Shown: positions 60,283 to 64,000 of the stretch, in pieces
Position numbering within the stretch: the stretch's first letter is position 1
Layout of the letters: each line of letters starts with the position of its first letter
Assembly: GCA_018873245.2 (NCBI GenBank)
Contig: JAEMBT020000003.1
Coordinates: 10,943,843-11,007,842, forward strand
Direction of reading: 5' to 3'
Length of the DNA: 64,000 nucleotides
Source of the DNA: Archegozetes longisetosus
Taxonomy: Eukaryota; Arthropoda; Arachnida; Sarcoptiformes; Trhypochthoniidae
Made by a program: the position numbers and the translations under genes
Notes under the pieces: model-generated
Databases searched by the model: none
What the model saw: the letters and a program-made list of their open reading frames with translations, nothing else
Told to the model about the DNA's origin: nothing

Positions 60283-62940
60283 CATCTACGTTATGAGTAG
60301 TTGTCTCGTTAAATACAACGGCCGTTAGATTTGTTTACGAGTCTATTGTAATAAAATCCTCTACTTAAGTTTTTGATCAAACATTACATGACCAAATTGA
60401 TTTTCGCGTACGCTTTGATAATCTGGAAATTTGATATTTTCTTTTATTATTTACATATAAACCTGAATAATGTCACTACTTTTTGGTGATATTCAATTTT
60501 ACTGTTTTTATGAATTATTTAATTTGAAAGAAAGTATGTAAGTTATAATAACTTGGGTGATAATTCTATTCTTATTTATTACGTTAACTGATTATTGTTA
60601 ACCTAATTATGTTTATATAACTTGAAATTTATATGAATCTACTTTCAAAAGAAATGTTTAAGCTTCTAGTGATTACGTAATACTTTTGATTAATTATATT
60701 ATCAAAGCTTATGTTATCTGGAGTGAACAGTTAGTCTAAGTCCTACTTGTATTCCCAACATATGATTGAGGCTACAATTTTCTCTTCATTATCTACAGTA
60801 GGCTTACAAATGAAAATATTCTGCATTTTTTAAATCTTGAATAAAAATGAAATTTTCAACGAATAATATAACTAGTGACGAAAAGAATTACTTTTAGCTA
60901 CTGTTACAAACATTAATATTTGTATCAGTTTCAGAAGTAATAAAAAAAATGAGTCACAAGTTCCTGAAATAAGTCTTATCTTAAGCATACACATGATTGC
61001 TTTAGTTGGAATGTCTGGTTATCAAAAATTAGAAAAGAATTTATTACGATCATTAGATAAAATGTAGGCTAAAAATAAAAGCATATTTTTAATGGTATTA
61101 AAACTTGTCTTAGAAATGTCTGGACTAATTTTGTGTCAATCTTAGGAAGTTAACTGGTAATTGATGGAGATTTCATTTGCTCCTGTTGTAGATTCAAGGA
61201 TCGAAGTTTGATAGATGCAATTTATTTTGCGTGCGGCACATTTTAATATCTTACGAGTCTTAATTTTGTCATTACTATCAATTAATCAATCATTTCTAAG
61301 TAATATTGACAAAAAGAATAATATTTAGCCCCGGTTAATCATTAAGGGACTTCTCACTAGTTTTGTAAAACAAAAAAGTTAAGTGAGAATAAAGATAGAG
61401 TTGATTAACTACTTCAAATGAAAAGATCTAATGAGTCACTTTTTCTTATAGCATCTAAATTAATTAGTATTCCCTTGGAAACAATGCACAATTTTGAGCG
61501 CATTTTTTGTTTTCAAGCCAATAATCATTTTGCTGATAGTACGCGTTACGAAATTTCATGAGAGTTCTTTACAACTAACCAATCGCTCGACATTTCCGTT
61601 CGAGATATCAAATGAAACTCATTCAAATTATATCGAAAAAATTAAGGCTTCAAATAAGTTCATTTTCTAATAATTGATTCATAGAGAGAAAGTTGAAAAG
61701 CGTCACGCAAAGTAAGTCTATCTTTACTATTTGTTAATCAGATTTGTTGTCAAAACTTTTCCATAGAGTGCTCATGTTTTAAATTTGTATTTTGTAGTTA
61801 AATCATTTTAGTAATAAATCCAATAAAATTTCTTACATTAATTATCCATAGCTATTGATGTTGTAGATGATGCTTGTAATCAAATAAGATTTAGAGTTAA
61901 CAATTGTTCGGCACATCAACTTAAACGAACAAACTATTGTTCTTGATTGTAACTTAAAACAATGCATCTATGCAGATCATAGCAAACACTTTTGTAACAT
62001 TAAAATTACTAAGTTTATAAATGATAAGCAAATAATCACTACTGATAAAGGTTTTGAACAAGTATTATTTTTACTACTACCTTTCGTTTGACGACACTTC
62101 TATTGAAACATTTGCACTAATATAACACGTGTATCATGCCATCATTCGATAGTATAGAATGTGATACTAGGGTACTTGCCTCAATTTTCATGAATTATGC
62201 AACTACTTCAAAACTTATCAAAAGGACAAGTATTTACGTCAAAACATTCGTGAGATATCAGATCGCGTCAAATATTTGAAAATAGTTAATTTCAAAGCTG
62301 TTAGCTCAATTTTTTCTTATTTTAAGCGAAATCATTTATAATTAGTTATAACGTTTGAGGACTTACAAACTAACTTCAAACTCTTTCGTGTCATTCATAT
62401 AAAACAAGTAAAACAGGTGCAAATTGCGTCAAGTCTCATATTTCATAACACATTTAATTACAATTATTTGATAAGTGGAGCTGTCAAAAATGTGTCCTTA
62501 TTAAGAAGTTATGTGAGACATATTTGAGTATTCGTTCTCTTCCTGCGTACTGCAATTATAACGATAGTAAACAGCGACATTCACGAAAATAGGGTCAATC
62601 ATGTTTTAACTATGTGTTCAGATATTAATAGGCTATAAGAGCATTCTCATAAGCGAGATTTAAGAGAACCAAACTTCAAATATATGTGCAATGCATATTT
62701 TTGATAGCCTATTCATCAGTACAAATATTGTGTGAGTATAAATAGAATAAAAATGCAAAACTTGTTGTACTGTCGAGAAATAAAATCCTTCCTATGAATT
62801 GATAAATGAATCCCCTTGTCAATTTTGATGAGAAAAGAACTATGAGTATGAAATTCTTATTTTTCATTATAACATATACTTTAAAAATATTCAAACAGAA
62901 AAAATAACAAAATTATCACAAATTATTAGAAGGCTAACCA
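60283..62940. other. Gene-free AT-rich region
   Basis: No coding region, RNA gene or defined element is recognised. The related phrases TTCGAGATATCAAAT (about 61600) and GAGATATCAGATCGCGTCAA (about 62250) hint at an old dispersed repeat that I could not delimit. Confidence 0.45.
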
Positions 62941-62944
62941 ATGT

Positions 62945-63302
62945 GCAACTTCCAAATTCTGATATACCGTTGTTACTGGTGGACGATCTGATCGCTTCGC
63001 GACTTGCATTACTCCTATTTGATTTATATTTAACATAATTTTCAAAAAATGCTAAATCTTAATATTACCTGTTTGATCAAACCTTTCAGCTATTCTTTAG
63101 TTGTATAGTCTGAATTTAAAGCCCACGCGACATCTCTAAATTGCATACCTTTTCCTAACATAATGATTTGATTGTGTTTGATTTCAGTGATTGGGTGATC
63201 ATTAACTCGATGCACATTAAGAAATTTCATGCTTTTTAGCAAAAATGTACAGTTCATGTTTTTCAATACTTTGCGGAAAAAACTTTTCACAATATTCAAC
63301 AT
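62945..63302 (-). pseudogene. Tc1-like transposase N-terminal relic
   Basis: The minus strand reads ITEIKHNQIIMLGKGMQFRD followed by VAWALNSDY, the first helix-turn-helix of Tc1/Tc3 transposases (usual form: a Gln-Ile-Ile, then Gly-x-x-x-R-x-[IV]-A). After a stop, other frames give RFDQTG near 63070 and VAKRSDRPPVTT near 62990, the usual link and GRPR-like hook before the second DNA-binding helix. The catalytic domain is not seen. About 50 bp separate the two pieces, consistent with an insertion or local duplication. A dead fragment; the long N-terminal extension in the ORF is probably not real. Confidence 0.6.
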
Positions 63303-64000
63303 TTACTCTTTTGATAAGACCGTCTCATATCAGATTAGATAAAAATTGAAGTCTTGATATCTTATTAATTATTTTATGATAGAAAAGACTTTATTTCTCG
63401 AGTGTAATTCTAGTTTGTTTTTCGACCAAATACTTTAAAAAGAACTGGTCAATTATTATTTCGTCAGTATAACAATAAAATAGAACCTTCAGTTTTGCGC
63501 CAGTTGTTTGAGCTGTCAATCAATCAATTATACAATAAAAGATTTTGGAGAGACGAAAATTTGCAGTAATTTCTATTGAGTAAAACCAGCAAACACTTAT
63601 GCGTGAACCAAAACTTTTAGAATCAAACTGTTTGGATGTAAAAGAAAATTAGTTAAAAATTGCTGAGAGGAGTCAACTAAAAACTACTTCTCCCCTAATA
63701 ACATACCTATACTTAACAGGGCTTTCCCTTAAATAAATGAAATATACTTTATTTGTCAGACAAACTGTATCTTAGTCTATACTTCGTTTTCAAAGAGTAT
63801 ACTAGTAGTAAATTAATGCAACAATCACTGCCGTAGCCAGCTATATCGGTTTGGGGGTCTAAAAATATGAAAATTTTCAATCAAGATCAAGCTTTATTAA
63901 ATCGATATCTAAATCATTACAATTTTGTGTTAAGATAACTTTTAGCAAATTCAATAAGAAATTATTTAAATTTAAAGATGAGGCGATTTCTCTTTCGATT
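63303..64000. other. Intergenic, possible repeat edge
   Basis: A G+C-richer phrase, CACTGCCGTAGCCAGC then GGTTTGGGGGTC (about 63827-63858), resembles the edge of a dispersed arthropod element that would run past the window. Nothing else is recognised. Confidence 0.35.

Noticed and set aside
1..64000. tRNA, rRNA or CRISPR-like arrays
   Set aside because: I looked for T-loop-like GGTTCRA phrases, rRNA core phrases and evenly spaced repeats with unique spacers and found none that hold up; a covariance-model scan would be needed to exclude tRNAs fully.

Overview
The window is eukaryotic nuclear DNA and very AT-rich. It has spliced genes with GT-AG introns, TATA boxes and AATAAA signals, and many short non-autonomous DNA transposons. 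The gene content points to an arthropod: a family of secreted Gly-Tyr-rich (GYG) proteins, a peptidoglycan-recognition-protein relic, a white-type ABCG half-transporter and three TTAGG units. A chelicerate, possibly an acariform mite, is my best guess, but that is inference. There is no sign of prokaryotic operons, CRISPR arrays or rRNA.

Layout. Positions 1-8.8 kb are gene-free and hold four inverted-repeat elements, two with TTAA-like targets, one with TA and one hAT-like. At 8.9-10.0 kb (-) lies an intronless homologue of HSF2BP/MEILB2, a meiotic BRCA2-binding protein, split by an apparent one-base frameshift. At 12.4-14.8 kb (-) is a four-exon, nine-finger C2H2 zinc-finger gene whose first exons carry a duplicated module. 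From 16 to 30 kb two GYG genes sit in the arms of a ~1.8 kb inverted duplication. Between the arms are three back-to-back palindromic elements (two share a TA target), a long degenerate palindrome, a composite microsatellite, a third GYG gene and a decayed DD37E-type Tc1/mariner element. At 33.5-36.7 kb are two unrecognised secreted-protein genes. At 37.3-43.5 kb (-) is a six-exon ABCG gene of 760 codons with a palindromic element in an intron. At 45.5-49.7 kb are three more Gly-rich secreted-protein genes. From 51.5 kb the sequence is relic-rich: islands of degenerate GAACCT/AGGTTC-like hexamers, an intronless PGRP pseudogene, a pogo/Tigger-like element and a possible GST fragment. Two tandem TMEM53-family (DUF829) genes follow, the first frameshifted and the second intact. 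A Tc1-like transposase relic lies near 63 kb.

The genes do not form one pathway. The clearest themes are expansion of a secreted Gly-Tyr-rich family (cuticular or antimicrobial are both possible), tandem duplication of TMEM53, and heavy seeding by small palindromic transposons. Both single-base frameshifts found in otherwise conserved genes look like loss of one T from a T run. They could be assembly indels, so neither gene should be called dead without read support. I found no convincing new multi-gene system. The most unusual items are the HSF2BP homologue, the duplicated zinc-finger exon module, the stop-free 81-nt intron in TMEM53 and the nested element cluster.
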